Assembly (NCBI RefSeq): GCF_005250615.1
Contig: NZ_SULM01000004.1
Location: 124,001-188,000 of the forward strand
Reading direction: 5' to 3'
Length of the DNA stretch: 64,000 bases
From: Pseudomonas rhizoryzae
GTDB lineage: Bacteria > Pseudomonadota > Gammaproteobacteria > Pseudomonadales > Pseudomonadaceae
Part shown: piece by piece, positions 9,828 to 19,810 of the stretch
How positions within the stretch are numbered: position 1 is the first letter of the stretch
Layout: each line of letters opens with the position of its first letter
The notes under the pieces: model-generated
What the model was told of the DNA's origin: nothing
Databases searched by the model: none
What the model saw: only the letters and a program-made list of their open reading frames with translations
Made by a program: the position numbers and the translations under genes

Positions 9828-9854
9828 TCAAGACCTGGCGACTGCGGCCGATAG
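9828..9854 (+). promoter_or_regulatory. FliA (sigma-28) promoter of cheV
   Basis: TCAAG at 9828 and GCCGATAG at 9847-9854 are separated so that 15 bases lie between TCAA and GCCGATA, exactly the flagellar sigma factor spacing. It sits 35 bases before the cheV ATG and directly after the dcd terminator. Confidence 0.7.
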
Positions 9855-9889
9855 CCTTTCACCTGAACTATCTTTGGAGCGGATTTTCC

Positions 9890-10822
9890 ATGGCCAGCAT
9901 TCTCGATACCGTCGATCAACGTACCCAGTTGGTTGGCGAGAACCGCCTGGAAATTCTCATGTTCCAGCTGTCCAGCCGGCAGATGTTCGCCATCAACGTG
10001 TTCAAGGTGCAGGAGGTGCTCAAGCTGCCGCGCCTGACGCTGATGCCCAAGCGCCATCCGGTGGTCTGCGGGGTGGTTCACCTGCGCGGCCAGACCCTGC
10101 CGGTGATCGATCTGGCCGCCGCCATCGGCATGCGCGCCATCACTCCCGATGAGAACAGCACCATCATCGTCACCGAGTACAACCGCTCGGTGCAGGCCTT
10201 CCTGGTGGGCAGCGTCGACCGCATCATCAACCTGAACTGGGACAGCATCCAGCCGCCGCCTGGCGGCGCCGGGCGCCAGCACTACCTGACCGCCATCACC
10301 CGCATCGAAGACAAGCTGGTGGAGGTGATCGACGTGGAGAAGGTGCTGGCCGAGATCGCGCCCTACAACGTCAAGGTATCCCAGGAGCGCCTGGCCGATC
10401 CGCTGCTGGCCAAGGCCCGCGGTCGCGAGGTGCTGCTGGTGGACGACTCCAGTACCGCCATCGGCCAGCTGCGCGACACCCTGGTGCAGTTGGATCTGAA
10501 GTTCCATATCGCTACCGACGGCCTGCAGGCGTTGCGCAAGCTCAAGGCTTGGGCTGACGAGGGGCTGGTACTGACCGAAAAGTTGCTGATGGTGGTCACC
10601 GATGCCGAGATGCCGGAAATGGATGGCTACCGGCTGACCACCGAGATCCGCCAGGATCCGCGCCTCGCCGATCTCTATGTCGTGTTGCACACGTCCTTGT
10701 CCGGCAGCTTCAACGAAGCCATGGTGAAGAAGGTCGGCTGCAACGCTTTCCTGTCCAAATTCCAACCGGATCTATTGGTCGAGGAAGTGCGGCGGCGCCT
10801 GGCGCTGGCCGAAGAGAGCTGA
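9890..10822 (+). CDS. cheV: chemotaxis coupling protein CheV
   Basis: 310-residue cytoplasmic adaptor linking chemoreceptors to CheA. Residues about 15-165 are a CheW-like domain (GVVHLRGQTLPVIDLAAAIG); residues about 175-310 are a receiver domain with the acidic pair in VLLVDDS, the phospho-acceptor in VTDAEMPEMDGY, the conserved threonine in HTSLSG and the lysine in LSKFQP. ATG 9890 is preceded by TTGGAG about 10 bases upstream; an in-frame codon at 9779 would run through the terminator. Likely monocistronic under FliA control. Confidence 0.95.
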   Translation: MASILDTVDQRTQLVGENRLEILMFQLSSRQMFAINVFKVQEVLKLPRLTLMPKRHPVVCGVVHLRGQTLPVIDLAAAIGMRAITPDENSTIIVTEYNRSVQAFLVGSVDRIINLNWDSIQPPPGGAGRQHYLTAITRIEDKLVEVIDVEKVLAEIAPYNVKVSQERLADPLLAKARGREVLLVDDSSTAIGQLRDTLVQLDLKFHIATDGLQALRKLKAWADEGLVLTEKLLMVVTDAEMPEMDGYRLTTEIRQDPRLADLYVVLHTSLSGSFNEAMVKKVGCNAFLSKFQPDLLVEEVRRRLALAEES

Positions 10823-10894
10823 TTCCCGCGGTTTCGCCGGTCCGGCACCTCCCTTACACTGGCGGCCCTCGTCAGCTGCCAGGAAGCCGCGTTC

Positions 10895-11698
10895 ATGCCG
10901 CACCTCAGTGCCCTCTACCGTTATCCCGTCAAATCGACGGCCGTGGAAACCCTGTCGCGCGCCGAGGTGGACGCCCTGGGCCTGGTCGGTGACCGGCGCT
11001 GGATGGTGGTGGACGCCGATACCGGTCGCTTCCTGACCCTGCGCCAACTGGCGCAGATGAATCGCCTCGAAGCGCGCTGGCTGGCCGCCGATCGCCTACG
11101 CCTGAGCGCGCCCGACCGCGAACCGCTCGAGGTCGCGGTACCCGATGCCCAGGCCGAGCGGCTGGGCGTCACCATCTGGCGCGATACCCTGCAGGCGCCG
11201 GTGGCCGCCGCGGCCGATGCCTGGCTGAGCGACTTCCTCGGCCGTCGCTGCCGTCTGGTGCACATCGCCGAAAGCCACGCTCGCCAGATCAACACCGACT
11301 TCGCCGAACCCGGCCAGAAGGTGCATTTCGCTGATGGCTTTCCGCTGCTGCTGACCAGCGAAGCCTCCTTGGCCGATCTGGTGGCTCGGGTAGGCAAGCC
11401 GTTGGAAATGCTGCGCTTTCGGCCCAATCTGGTGGTGGAGGGTACCTCCGCCTATGCCGAGGACGGCTGGAAGCGCCTGCGCATCGGCACCCTGGACTTC
11501 GCCGTGGCCTGCCCCTGTTCGCGCTGCATCGTCACCACCCAGGACCCGCTGACCGGCGAGAAGGACCCTGATCGGCAACCGCTCACCGCCCTGCGCGAAT
11601 ACCGCTTCGAGGACAATCGCATGCTGTTCGGCATGAATGTCATTCCCTTGGGTCAAGGTGTCATCGAGGTCGGCATGCCGGTGGAGTTGCTGGAATGA
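10895..11698 (+). CDS. MOSC-domain protein (YcbX/mARC-like)
   Basis: 267 residues with an N-terminal beta-barrel (YRYPVKSTAVETL) and a C-terminal MOSC domain with the conserved RFRPNLVV and the molybdenum-coordinating cysteine region ACPCSRCIVTTQDP. Relatives use molybdenum cofactor to reduce N-hydroxylated compounds. The C-terminal ferredoxin domain of YcbX is absent, so an external electron donor would be needed. ATG at 10895 follows AGGAAG by about 9 bases. Its TGA overlaps the ATG of the LD-carboxypeptidase gene (ATGA), showing translational coupling. Confidence 0.85.
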   Translation: MPHLSALYRYPVKSTAVETLSRAEVDALGLVGDRRWMVVDADTGRFLTLRQLAQMNRLEARWLAADRLRLSAPDREPLEVAVPDAQAERLGVTIWRDTLQAPVAAAADAWLSDFLGRRCRLVHIAESHARQINTDFAEPGQKVHFADGFPLLLTSEASLADLVARVGKPLEMLRFRPNLVVEGTSAYAEDGWKRLRIGTLDFAVACPCSRCIVTTQDPLTGEKDPDRQPLTALREYRFEDNRMLFGMNVIPLGQGVIEVGMPVELLE

Positions 11699-12585
11699 GC
11701 CCGTTGCGCCGAGTGGCGCTGGTCAGTCCGGCGGGTGCGGTCAAGGAAGAGTTGGTCATGGCGGCGATGGCGCAGCTACGGGCTGTTGGTATCGAACCGC
11801 TGCTCGGCGAGCAGGCGCTCAGCCGGCATCGCTATCTGGCCGGTACGGCGCAAGAGCGGGCGGCGGATCTGCACTGGGCTTTCAGTCAGGCTGACGTCGA
11901 TGCGGTCTGGTGCTTGCGGGGCGGCTATGGGTCCGCCCAGTTGCTGCCCTGGCTGGACTGGTCGCGCCTCTCCAGCAGCAAGGGGCGGCCCTTGATCGGC
12001 TATTCCGACCTGACGGTGTTGCTGGAGGCCTTCCATCGCCGTGGGCTGACCGCCATCCATGGGCCCGGCGCCCTGGACTGGGGGCGTCGTGACGAAGATC
12101 CCGACGCTCAGGCGGCGCGGACTCGCTCGCTGGAATCGGCGCTTGAGCTGTGCGCCGGTGCACGACCGGCCTGGAGTCTGGAGCGGCTGGCCGGTCCTGC
12201 CCAGGTCCCGGCAGGTGAGTTGATTGGCGGCAACCTCACCACCTTGGCCAGCGTGGTCGGTACCTCTGCCGCCCTGCGGCCCCACGATGGCGCCATCCTC
12301 ATGCTGGAAGACGTCGGCGAACCCTACTACCGGCTGGAGCGCAGCCTCTGCCAGTTGCTGGGGGGGCTTACCGAGCACCGCATCGGGGCGGTCTGCCTGG
12401 GCACCTTTACCGATTGTCCGCGGCGCAATGTCGAACAGTCGCTGGAAGAGATCTTCGCCGAGTGGCTGGAGCCGCGCGGCATCGCCCTCTATCGCGGTCT
12501 GCCCAGCGGCCATGGTCCGGCGAATCACGCCTGGCCCTATGGCGCTCGGGTGCGGTTGGAAGCAGGCCGCCTCCAGGTGCTCTAG
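11695..12585 (+). CDS. ldcA: muramoyltetrapeptide LD-carboxypeptidase (S66)
   Basis: 296-residue cytoplasmic serine peptidase that trims the terminal D-Ala from recycled murein tetrapeptides. The S66 signature is present: GYSDLTVLLEA with the nucleophilic serine region followed by IHGPG, the acidic residue in LMLEDVGEPYYR, and the histidine in SGHGPANHAWPYG. Length is close to the P. aeruginosa enzyme. It overlaps the MOSC gene by 4 bases, but the two activities have no known link. Confidence 0.9.
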   Translation: MSPLRRVALVSPAGAVKEELVMAAMAQLRAVGIEPLLGEQALSRHRYLAGTAQERAADLHWAFSQADVDAVWCLRGGYGSAQLLPWLDWSRLSSSKGRPLIGYSDLTVLLEAFHRRGLTAIHGPGALDWGRRDEDPDAQAARTRSLESALELCAGARPAWSLERLAGPAQVPAGELIGGNLTTLASVVGTSAALRPHDGAILMLEDVGEPYYRLERSLCQLLGGLTEHRIGAVCLGTFTDCPRRNVEQSLEEIFAEWLEPRGIALYRGLPSGHGPANHAWPYGARVRLEAGRLQVL

Positions 12586-12800
12586 CGAACTCGAACCTGC
12601 TCGCCCTCGAGCCTGGCATCGCCTGGGGCTTTGGGATCGCCGCCTCTTGGTAGCCGACGTTGCCGTCGTCGAGCCAGTTGGCTATGCGACCCGCAGGTCC
12701 GCGCCTGACCAGGGTTGGCTGACAGGGCGTGCGGATGTCTGGTCGCCAGGATGCTGCTATGATTCGCGACCTTGCCGACCCTCGTTTTCAGGTACCCGCC

Positions 12801-13859
12801 ATGGCGCAGATTTCCGAACGTCTCCTGGTCCAGGCCCATCTGGCCGCCAAGCAGCCCAAGGCGCTCGGGCCGGACGAGATCGCGGCCTACAAGACCGCCA
12901 TCGCCCGCGAGCTCAAGGCGCAGAATGCGGTGCTGCTGGCCCACTACTACACCGATCCGTTGATCCAGGCCCTGGCCGAGGAAACCGGCGGTTGCGTCGC
13001 TGATTCCCTGGAAATGGCTCGCTTCGGCAATCGCCACCCGGCCTCGACCGTAGTGGTCGCCGGGGTCAAGTTCATGGGCGAGACGGCCAAGATCCTCAAC
13101 CCGGAAAAGCGGGTGCTGATGCCGACCCTGGAGGCTACCTGCTCGCTGGACCTGGGTTGCCCGGTGGATGAGTTCTCCGCCTTCTGCGACCAGCATCCCG
13201 AACGCACCGTGGTGGTCTATGCCAACACCTCCGCCGCCGTGAAGGCCCGGGCGGACTGGGTGGTCACTTCCGGTTGCGCCCTGGATATCGTCGAGCACCT
13301 GATGGACAACGACGAGACCATCCTCTGGGCGCCCGATCGGCACCTGGGTCGTTACATCCAGCGCGAGACCGGGGCGGACATGCTCCTGTGGGAAGGCTCC
13401 TGCATCGTCCACGAGGAATTCAAGGCCAGCCAGTTGGAAGACCTCAAGCGGCTCTACCCGGAGGCCGCCATCCTTGTCCATCCGGAGTCGCCCGAGGCGG
13501 TGATCGAGCTGGCCGACCATGTCGGCTCCACCAGCCAGATGATCAAGGCCGCCCAGACCCTGCCCAACCAGCAGTTCATCGTCGCCACCGACCGCGGCAT
13601 CTTCTACAAGATGCAGCAGGCCTGCCCGGACAAGGTCTTCATCGAGGCACCCACCGCTGGCAACGGCGCCGCTTGCCGCAGTTGCGCCCACTGCCCCTGG
13701 ATGGCGATGAATACCCTGGAGCGCACCCTCAACTGCCTGCTCGATGGCTCCGGCGAGGTGCTGGTCGATCCAGCGCTCATTCCCAGGGCGGTCAAACCAC
13801 TCAAGCGGATGCTGGACTTCACCCAGGCGCTGCAGTTGCGGGTCAAAGGCAACGCCTAA
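12801..13859 (+). CDS. nadA: quinolinate synthase
   Basis: 352-residue 4Fe-4S enzyme that condenses iminoaspartate with dihydroxyacetone phosphate to quinolinate for NAD synthesis. The three cluster cysteines can be placed in [23 protein letters not shown] and the [10 protein letters not shown] block near the C-terminus. ATG 12801 (MAQISERLL) gives the length expected for Pseudomonas; the upstream in-frame ATGs lie in the likely promoter region, which has a TATGAT box near 12757. Confidence 0.96.
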   Translation: MAQISERLLVQAHLAAKQPKALGPDEIAAYKTAIARELKAQNAVLLAHYYTDPLIQALAEETGGCVADSLEMARFGNRHPASTVVVAGVKFMGETAKILNPEKRVLMPTLEATCSLDLGCPVDEFSAFCDQHPERTVVVYANTSAAVKARADWVVTSGCALDIVEHLMDNDETILWAPDRHLGRYIQRETGADMLLWEGSCIVHEEFKASQLEDLKRLYPEAAILVHPESPEAVIELADHVGSTSQMIKAAQTLPNQQFIVATDRGIFYKMQQACPDKVFIEAPTAGNGAACRSCAHCPWMAMNTLERTLNCLLDGSGEVLVDPALIPRAVKPLKRMLDFTQALQLRVKGNA

Positions 13860-13875
13860 GGGCGCTGCCTAGCGG

Positions 13876-15315
13876 TCAGCGCAGGATCTCTTCGCTCAGC
13901 TTGCGCTGGGCGATCATCTCTTGCTGACGGGCGTCTATTCGTGCGGCGAGCTGATAGTTGTTGGCTGCCCGCTGCTTGGCGAAGCCCAGTTGCTGGATGG
14001 CCTGGTTGTAGTCGCCGGTCAGGGCGAAGTACTCGGCGCGTGCCTGGTGCACGCCCACCAGATCACCCGCCTGGCCACGAATATCCGCTGCCAGGTTCCA
14101 CAGATCCGGATCGATCGGCCGCTGCTTGAGCAGCTTGTCCAGTAGTTGGCTGGCCGCCTTGGCCTGTTTGGTCCTGTTGAGTAGATCTACTTGGGCCAGG
14201 GCGACGGCCAGGTCGTCCGGGTAGAGTTCCATCAGCCGCTGGGCGCGTTTCTGGGCGTCGGGCAGGCGATTGGCGGTGATGTCCAGGTCGACCTGGGCAA
14301 GGTTATAGCTGACGTCGTCCGGTGCCTTGCGCAGCAAGGGGGCCAGGATTTCGCGCGCCTCGTTGAGCTGGCCCTGGCGGGTCAGGCCCATGGCCAGGCC
14401 GTAGCGGACGGCGTCGTTGTCCGGATTTTCCTGCAACTGGGCTCGATAGCGCTTCACCAGCAGGCCGGCGGTTTCCTCGAAATACATCTGAGCCCGCACC
14501 TTCATCAGCTGGAAGCGCTTGCTGTCCTCGACGCCGCCCTTGGGAAAGCGCTCGGCGCGCGCCTGGGTATCGGCGATCCGGCTGTCGGTGACCGGGTGCG
14601 TCAGTAGGAATTCCGGCGGGGTACGGTCATAGCGATACTGGCGGGCGAGCCGACCGAACATCTCCGGCATGGCGCGTGGATCGTAGCCGGCGCGCTCCAG
14701 ATTGACGATGCCGACGCGGTCGGCCTCCTGCTCGTTGAGCCGGGAAAAACGCAACTGGCTCTGGATCGCCGCCGCCTGGGTCGAGGCGATGGCGGCGATT
14801 CCCGCATCGCCACCGCCCGCCGCGGCTGCCACGATCCCGGCGAGCAAGGCCGCCATCAGCGGCAGCTGCATGCGCTGCTGGTTTTCCACCCCGCGGGCGA
14901 AGTGGCGCTGGATCAGGTGACCCAGCTCATGGGCCATGACCGCCGCGTACTCGGCTTCGGTCTCCGACTTGAGGAACAGTCCGCCATTCACCCCGATCAC
15001 TCCACCGGGAGCGGCGAAGGCGTTGATCTCGGGGTCCTTGATCAGGATGAAGACCAGGCGGTGGTCCTGCAGGTCGCTGGTCTCAGCCAGCTTGTAGACG
15101 GTTTGCTCGACGAACTGCTTGAGCTGCGGATCGTTGATGGTCGGTACCTGGCCGCGCAGCATGCTCAGCCAGGCGCGGCCCATCTGAAACTCCTGCTCGG
15201 GCGAGACGATCGAAGAGCTGGCATCGCCCAGCGAAGGCAGATCGTTCGCACCATGCGCCAGAAGCGGCGCGGTGAACAGCGCCAGGGACAGCAGGGCGGG
15301 GCGCAGAGCTTTCAT
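13876..15315 (-). CDS. bepA: periplasmic BepA-type M48 metalloprotease
   Basis: 479 residues. The signal peptide is MKALRPALLSLALFTAPLLAHG. The zinc site is HELGHLIQRH near residue 130 with the third ligand in NEQEADRVG. The C-terminal ~200 residues are tetratricopeptide-like helices. BepA/YfgC degrades or helps assemble the LPS transporter LptD and the BAM complex in the periplasm; a BAM lipoprotein gene (bamC) lies 2.5 kb away. Convergent with nadA. Confidence 0.9.
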   Translation of the reverse strand: MKALRPALLSLALFTAPLLAHGANDLPSLGDASSSIVSPEQEFQMGRAWLSMLRGQVPTINDPQLKQFVEQTVYKLAETSDLQDHRLVFILIKDPEINAFAAPGGVIGVNGGLFLKSETEAEYAAVMAHELGHLIQRHFARGVENQQRMQLPLMAALLAGIVAAAAGGGDAGIAAIASTQAAAIQSQLRFSRLNEQEADRVGIVNLERAGYDPRAMPEMFGRLARQYRYDRTPPEFLLTHPVTDSRIADTQARAERFPKGGVEDSKRFQLMKVRAQMYFEETAGLLVKRYRAQLQENPDNDAVRYGLAMGLTRQGQLNEAREILAPLLRKAPDDVSYNLAQVDLDITANRLPDAQKRAQRLMELYPDDLAVALAQVDLLNRTKQAKAASQLLDKLLKQRPIDPDLWNLAADIRGQAGDLVGVHQARAEYFALTGDYNQAIQQLGFAKQRAANNYQLAARIDARQQEMIAQRKLSEEILR

Positions 15316-15411
15316 GGCATGACTCGTGAACGCAAAGTCGTTACTTTAGCGGCCCGTCGTCCGAGTGCCTAGCAAGCGCAGGCACTGTCGTATCCCGTAC
15401 CGGAGAATCCC

Positions 15412-15666
15412 ATGGCTGATATGAGCCAACCCTATACCGGCGCTGTGACCGCCCATCTCGACGCCAGCGGGCTAAGTTGCCCCATGCCGTTGCTCAAGGC
15501 CAAGCTCGAGCTCAACCGACTGGCCACGGGCGAGGTGCTTGCCGTGGTGGCTACCGACGCCGGCTCGCAGCGTGACTTCCGCACCTTCGCCAAGCTCTCG
15601 GGACACGCCCTGGTCGGCGAAGAGGTGGCGGGAGAAACCTTCCGCTACTGGCTGCGCAAGGCCTGA
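15412..15666 (+). CDS. TusA-family sulfur carrier protein
   Basis: 84 residues. The family motif LSCPMPLLKAK puts the persulfide-carrying cysteine near residue 24. TusA-like proteins shuttle sulfur for tRNA thiolation or molybdenum cofactor enzymes; the P. aeruginosa protein in this position (PA1006) is linked to molybdenum homeostasis and nitrate respiration. GGAG six bases before ATG 15412 fixes the start. Its stop codon abuts that of bcp with no gap. Confidence 0.88.
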   Translation: MADMSQPYTGAVTAHLDASGLSCPMPLLKAKLELNRLATGEVLAVVATDAGSQRDFRTFAKLSGHALVGEEVAGETFRYWLRKA

Positions 15667-15674
15667 TCAGGCCT
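15659..15674. repeat. 16-bp perfect palindrome at back-to-back stop codons
   Basis: AGGCCTGATCAGGCCT is centred between bases 15666 and 15667. The TGA of the tusA-like gene and the TGA of bcp on the other strand meet at the centre, so both proteins end with the same nucleotides. It has no loop, and no T-run on either side, so it is not a normal terminator. Confidence 0.8.
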
Positions 15675-16140
15675 CGTTGAGCGCCTGGGCGGCGGCGAGC
15701 ACCTCGTCGACGTGCCCGGGCACCTTCACATTGCGCCAGATCTTGCGCACTACGCCGTCGCGATCGATGAGGAAGGTGCTGCGATCGACGCCGATGTACT
15801 CCTTGCCATAGAGCTTCTTCGGTTGCAGCACCTCGAACAGATGGCACAGGGTTTCATCCTTGTCGCTGATCAGCTCGAAGGGAAAGCCCTGCTTGGCGCG
15901 GAAGTTCTCGTGGGTGCGCAGGCTGTCGCGCGAGATGCCCAGGACCTGGGTGTTGGCGGCGACGAACTGCTCGTGCAGATCGCGGAAGCCCTGACCCTGG
16001 GTGGTACAGCCCGGAGTGTTGTCCTTGGGATAGAAGTACAGCACCGTCTGGCGACCGCGCAGGCTGTCGGGCGAGACCTCGAGGCCGCTGGTGGCCTGGG
16101 CCTGAAAGGCGGGAAGCGATTGGTCGAGGGTCACGCTCAT
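15667..16140 (-). CDS. bcp: thioredoxin-dependent peroxiredoxin (Bcp/PrxQ)
   Basis: 157-residue thiol peroxidase reducing hydroperoxides. The peroxidatic cysteine is C45 in YPKDNTPGCTTQ. The usual PrxQ resolving cysteine five residues later (C50 in E. coli) is glutamine here; a cysteine at position 99 (DETLCHLF), also found in E. coli, is the only other one. It may therefore use C99 or an external thiol for recycling. Transcribed in the same direction as bepA and gcvR around it. Confidence 0.94.
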   Translation of the reverse strand: MSVTLDQSLPAFQAQATSGLEVSPDSLRGRQTVLYFYPKDNTPGCTTQGQGFRDLHEQFVAANTQVLGISRDSLRTHENFRAKQGFPFELISDKDETLCHLFEVLQPKKLYGKEYIGVDRSTFLIDRDGVVRKIWRNVKVPGHVDEVLAAAQALNEA

Positions 16141-16166
16141 GGACAGGTCCTCTGGCTGCTAGGCGA

Positions 16167-16727
16167 TTAGTTGCTCTGCGGCCGCCAGGGCTCGATCAGG
16201 GCATCGAGATTCAAGGCATCGGCGAAATCCAGGAACTGATCGCGTAGCCAACTGATCTGGGTGCCGGCCGGCAGGGTGACGGTGATGGTGGCGTTGAGCA
16301 TGGTACCGCCGGTCTGCGGCGCCTGGTAGGAATCGCACACCAGGTTTTCCACCTCGATCTTGTGGTCGGCGAAGAACTGGCAAAGCTCGTTGAGGATGTC
16401 GGGGCGATAGGCGGCACTGACATAAACGACGTACGGCAGGGCCTGGGGACGATTCTCCAGCGCGGCGCTACGGGTGACCCCCACGGTGAAACCATGGCGT
16501 TTGCCGAGGCCGGCGAGGCCGCCTTCGAGGCGCGCCAGGCCATCCCAGTTGCCGGAGACCTGCAGGATCAACGCGCTGTATTCTCCGTGCCGGCTCAGGC
16601 GGCTGCTGACCACGGCGCAGCGATTGTCCATGCAGCTGCGAAAGAGCACGTTGGTCAGCTCCATGGGATTGGGGCCCATGGCACTGATGACGAGAAATTG
16701 TTCGCGAATCGGGGGGGTAACGGACAT
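16167..16727 (-). CDS. gcvR: glycine cleavage system regulator GcvR (two ACT domains)
   Basis: 186 residues with two ACT domains (about 8-85 and 95-175; FLVISAMGPNPMELTNVL opens the first). GcvR in enterics binds GcvA and senses glycine. The ATG at 16727 is preceded by AGGAA; the upstream in-frame start at 16760 has no ribosome site. It lies divergent from dapA and upstream of bcp in the minus direction, the same order as PA1008-PA1010. Confidence 0.88.
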   Translation of the reverse strand: MSVTPPIREQFLVISAMGPNPMELTNVLFRSCMDNRCAVVSSRLSRHGEYSALILQVSGNWDGLARLEGGLAGLGKRHGFTVGVTRSAALENRPQALPYVVYVSAAYRPDILNELCQFFADHKIEVENLVCDSYQAPQTGGTMLNATITVTLPAGTQISWLRDQFLDFADALNLDALIEPWRPQSN

Positions 16728-16877
16728 TGGGGTTCCTGGCAGGGGAGATACGACTAGCAAAGGCGAAAGGGTAGCGAAAAGCGCTCGCGGGGGGAATGCC
16801 CGTCGGGGTCCGTTGCTTGTGCTGGCGCAGAGGCGTCAGTACCATTACCGCTCTCTTTTTCCGGCAGGAGCGGTTGC

Positions 16878-17756
16878 ATGATTGCGGGGAGTATGGTGGC
16901 GCTGGTCACCCCCATGGACGCCCAGGGGCGTATCGACTGGGATAGCCTGACCAAGCTGGTGGACTTCCATCTCGCCGAAGGCACCGACGCCATCGTCGCG
17001 GTGGGCACCTCGGGTGAATCCGCCACGGTCGATGTGGACGAGCACGTCGCCGTGATCCGTCATGTGGTCGAGCAGGTCAAGGGCCGCATTCCGGTCATCG
17101 CCGGCACGGGTGGCAATTCCACTCGCGAAGCGATCGATCTGACCCGCGCGGCCAAGGACGCCGGGGCCGATGCCTGCCTGTTGGTCGTGCCTTATTACAA
17201 CAAGCCGACCCAGGAAGGGCTGTATCAGCACTTCCGCATGATCGCCGAAACCGTCGCCATTCCGCAGATCCTCTACAACGTGCCAGGCCGTACCGCTTGC
17301 GACATGCTGGCCGAGACCGTCGAGCGCCTGGCCAACGTACCGAACATCATCGGCATCAAGGAAGCGACCGGTGATCTGGCTCGGGCAAGAGACATCCTCT
17401 CCCGGGTCAGCAAGGATTTCCTGGTCTATTCCGGTGACGACGCCACCGCGGCCGAGCTCATGCTGCTGGGCGGCAAGGGCAACATCTCGGTGACCGCCAA
17501 CGTCGCCCCCAAGGCGATGAGCGAGCTGTGCGCCGCCGCCATGCGTGGCGATGCCGATACGGCACGCGCGCTGAACGAAAAGCTGATGCCGCTGCACAAG
17601 AATCTGTTCATCGAATCGAACCCGATCCCGGTGAAGTGGGCCCTGCACGAAATGGGCATGATTGACGCCGGTATCCGCCTGCCTCTGACCTGGCTCAGCT
17701 CACGCTGCCATGAAGTGGTACGTCAGGCCCTGCGTCAGGCAGGAGTGCTGGCGTGA
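16878..17756 (+). CDS. dapA: 4-hydroxy-tetrahydrodipicolinate synthase
   Basis: 292-residue aldolase that condenses pyruvate with aspartate semialdehyde in lysine and diaminopimelate synthesis. The Schiff-base lysine is in [10 protein letters not shown] near residue 161, the tyrosine of the proton relay in LYNVPGRT near 133, and [10 protein letters not shown] near 45 binds the substrate carboxylate. AGGAG lies 7 bases before the ATG. bamC starts 14 bases downstream, so the two are probably one operon, as in other gammaproteobacteria. Confidence 0.97.
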   Translation: MIAGSMVALVTPMDAQGRIDWDSLTKLVDFHLAEGTDAIVAVGTSGESATVDVDEHVAVIRHVVEQVKGRIPVIAGTGGNSTREAIDLTRAAKDAGADACLLVVPYYNKPTQEGLYQHFRMIAETVAIPQILYNVPGRTACDMLAETVERLANVPNIIGIKEATGDLARARDILSRVSKDFLVYSGDDATAAELMLLGGKGNISVTANVAPKAMSELCAAAMRGDADTARALNEKLMPLHKNLFIESNPIPVKWALHEMGMIDAGIRLPLTWLSSRCHEVVRQALRQAGVLA

Positions 17757-17770
17757 TTAGGAAGCAGGCG

Positions 17771-18955
17771 ATGAAACGTATCCTGGGTATGACGACGCTG
17801 GGCCTGGCCGTGGCGACTGCGAGTGGTTGCAGTTGGCTGTGGGGTGAGCACGGTTACTTCCGCGATCGCAGCAACGACTACCTCGAAGCCCGCGAGACGC
17901 CTCCCATGCAGATCCCGCCGGATCTGCACACCAAGCCGCTCGATCCGCTGCTGCCGATCCCGAACAATGTGCCGGACACCCAGAACCGCGCCTATGGCTA
18001 CCAGGTGCCGCCCCCTCCGGCGCTGAGCGTCCAGGGCAGTGGCAACGAGCAGTACAGCGTGCAGCGCAGTGGCAATGCTCGCTGGCTGGCGGCGCAGAAG
18101 GTCCCGGCCTCGGTCTGGCCGACGGCGCGCCAGTATTTGACCGAAAACGGCTTCCGCATCGCCGAAGAGCGCCCGCAGACCGGTGAGATCATCACCGCCT
18201 GGCAGTCGCCCACGGAGTTGTCCACGCCGCTGGCGCGCAGCCTGAGCACCAATGGTCGCCTGAAGCCGGGCAACGAGGTGCGGGCCCGGATGCGTATCGA
18301 GCCGGGCGTAGCCTCCGGTAGCAGCGAGATCTTCGTTCAGACCCAGACTCGCAGCCAGGGCAGCACCAGCGATCCGGCCTGGTCCAGCAGCCAGGACAGC
18401 TCGGCGCTCGACGATGCCCTGCTGAACCAGGTACTGGCCGGTCTGGATCGCAGCGCCGAAGGCGGTAGCTCGGTTTCTCTGCTCGCTACGGGCGCTTACG
18501 ATACCCCCGAGCGCGTGACCTACGAACTCGACGGCAGTGGCGTGCCCATGCTGGTGCTGGACAGCGACCTGAATCGCGCCTGGTCCAGCGTTGGCCGCGC
18601 CATCGAAGGGGCCGACATCCGCGTCGACGACATGGATCGCAGTCTGGGCGTTTACTACGTGAACCTGGCCGAGGGCGCGCAGAAGCCCGAAGAGCGCAAG
18701 CCGGGCTTCTTCGGTCGGCTGTTCGGCAAGGGTGAGACCAAGGAAGAGGAAGACGCCCGCGCACGGCGCTTCCAGGTCCGTCTCACTCAGGTCGGCAATG
18801 CCGTTCAGGTCACCCTGGACAAGACCATCAATACCGCAGCCCCCAACGATATCGCCGAGGGCGTGCTGAAAAAGCTTCAGACGAGCATGCAGTATGCGCT
18901 TCGCAATCCTGGGCAGCGGCAGTCGGGGCAACTCGACCCTGGTGCACAGCCATAA
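17771..18955 (+). CDS. bamC: outer membrane assembly lipoprotein BamC
   Basis: 394 residues. The lipoprotein signal ends at the lipobox VATASGC with acylated C20, followed by SWLWGE. The poorly structured N-terminal stretch ([14 protein letters not shown]) binds BamD in the E. coli complex; two helix-grip domains follow. The ATG at 17771 is chosen over a GTG that overlaps the dapA stop because it gives a normal lipoprotein leader. The 3' end overlaps the MBL gene by 62 bases. Confidence 0.9.
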   Translation: MKRILGMTTLGLAVATASGCSWLWGEHGYFRDRSNDYLEARETPPMQIPPDLHTKPLDPLLPIPNNVPDTQNRAYGYQVPPPPALSVQGSGNEQYSVQRSGNARWLAAQKVPASVWPTARQYLTENGFRIAEERPQTGEIITAWQSPTELSTPLARSLSTNGRLKPGNEVRARMRIEPGVASGSSEIFVQTQTRSQGSTSDPAWSSSQDSSALDDALLNQVLAGLDRSAEGGSSVSLLATGAYDTPERVTYELDGSGVPMLVLDSDLNRAWSSVGRAIEGADIRVDDMDRSLGVYYVNLAEGAQKPEERKPGFFGRLFGKGETKEEEDARARRFQVRLTQVGNAVQVTLDKTINTAAPNDIAEGVLKKLQTSMQYALRNPGQRQSGQLDPGAQP

Positions 18956-19652
18956 CAGCTACATCCTGATCGACTGCGGCTTCTCCCTGCGAGAAGCCGA
19001 GCGTCGGTTGGCCCGGCTGGGTGTGGTACCTGCCCAGCTGGACGCCGTCCTGGTCACCCACGAACATTCCGATCACGTCCAAGGCGTAGAGCTGCTGGCG
19101 CGCAAGCACGGCGTGCCGGTCTACTACAGCGCCGGTACCGGTCGTGGCCTGCGCAAACCGGTGGCGGCCCAGGGGCTGCTGGTGGATGGTGAGCGGCTGG
19201 TGTTGGATGCACTGGAGGTCACCGTCGTGCAGGTGTCTCACGATGCCCTGGAGCCGACGCAGTTCGTCTTCGACGATGGCCGCAAGCGCCTGGGCGTGCT
19301 CACCGATCTCGGCGAGGCTACGCCAGGCGTCTTGACCCACTATCGCGGACTGGATGCCTTGGTGATCGAAGCCAACCACGACAGCGCGATGCTCGCTTCG
19401 GGGCCCTATCCATACCATCTCAAGGCGCGCGTCGGCGGTGTTCGTGGGCATCTGAACAACCGTCAGTCGGCTGACTTGGTGGCGGAGCTGGCCTGCCCTG
19501 GCCTGCAACACCTGGTGCTCGCCCATTTGAGCGAGAAGAACAACAACCCCTGGCTGGCGCGGGCCTGCTTCACCAACGTCCTCGGCTGCGAGGCGGATTG
19601 GCTGCAGATCGCCGATCAACAGCAGGGGCTGGAGTGGCGAGCGATCGCCTGA
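18894..19652 (+). CDS. metallo-beta-lactamase fold hydrolase (YycJ/WalJ-like)
   Basis: 252 residues. [11 protein letters not shown] opens the fold; the metal motif HEHSDH is near residue 59, and further ligands are expected in VEANHDS and the late histidine in LVLAHLS. Relatives in Gram-positives (WalJ) act as exonucleases linked to replication and the cell wall; the Pseudomonas role is not known. It begins inside the 3' end of bamC (62-base overlap), so it belongs to the dapA-bamC operon. Also seen as PA1012. Confidence 0.88.
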   Translation: MRFAILGSGSRGNSTLVHSHNSYILIDCGFSLREAERRLARLGVVPAQLDAVLVTHEHSDHVQGVELLARKHGVPVYYSAGTGRGLRKPVAAQGLLVDGERLVLDALEVTVVQVSHDALEPTQFVFDDGRKRLGVLTDLGEATPGVLTHYRGLDALVIEANHDSAMLASGPYPYHLKARVGGVRGHLNNRQSADLVAELACPGLQHLVLAHLSEKNNNPWLARACFTNVLGCEADWLQIADQQQGLEWRAIA

Positions 19653-19810
19653 AACAGCCTCCACCGAGTTTCTTTGAGGGCCACGCCTCGCCGCGCGGCC
19701 AAAAGATCCAAGATCCTATGTAAACTGCGCTTCCCGGCTGTACTCATCCCGAACCGCTCGCCTCATCTGGTTCGTCCACAGCCTGCAAGCCATTCGAACC
19801 GGAGTCCAAG

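Noticed and set aside
12582-13691. 369-codon frame opposite nadA
   Set aside because: Antisense shadow; nadA is clear and full length.
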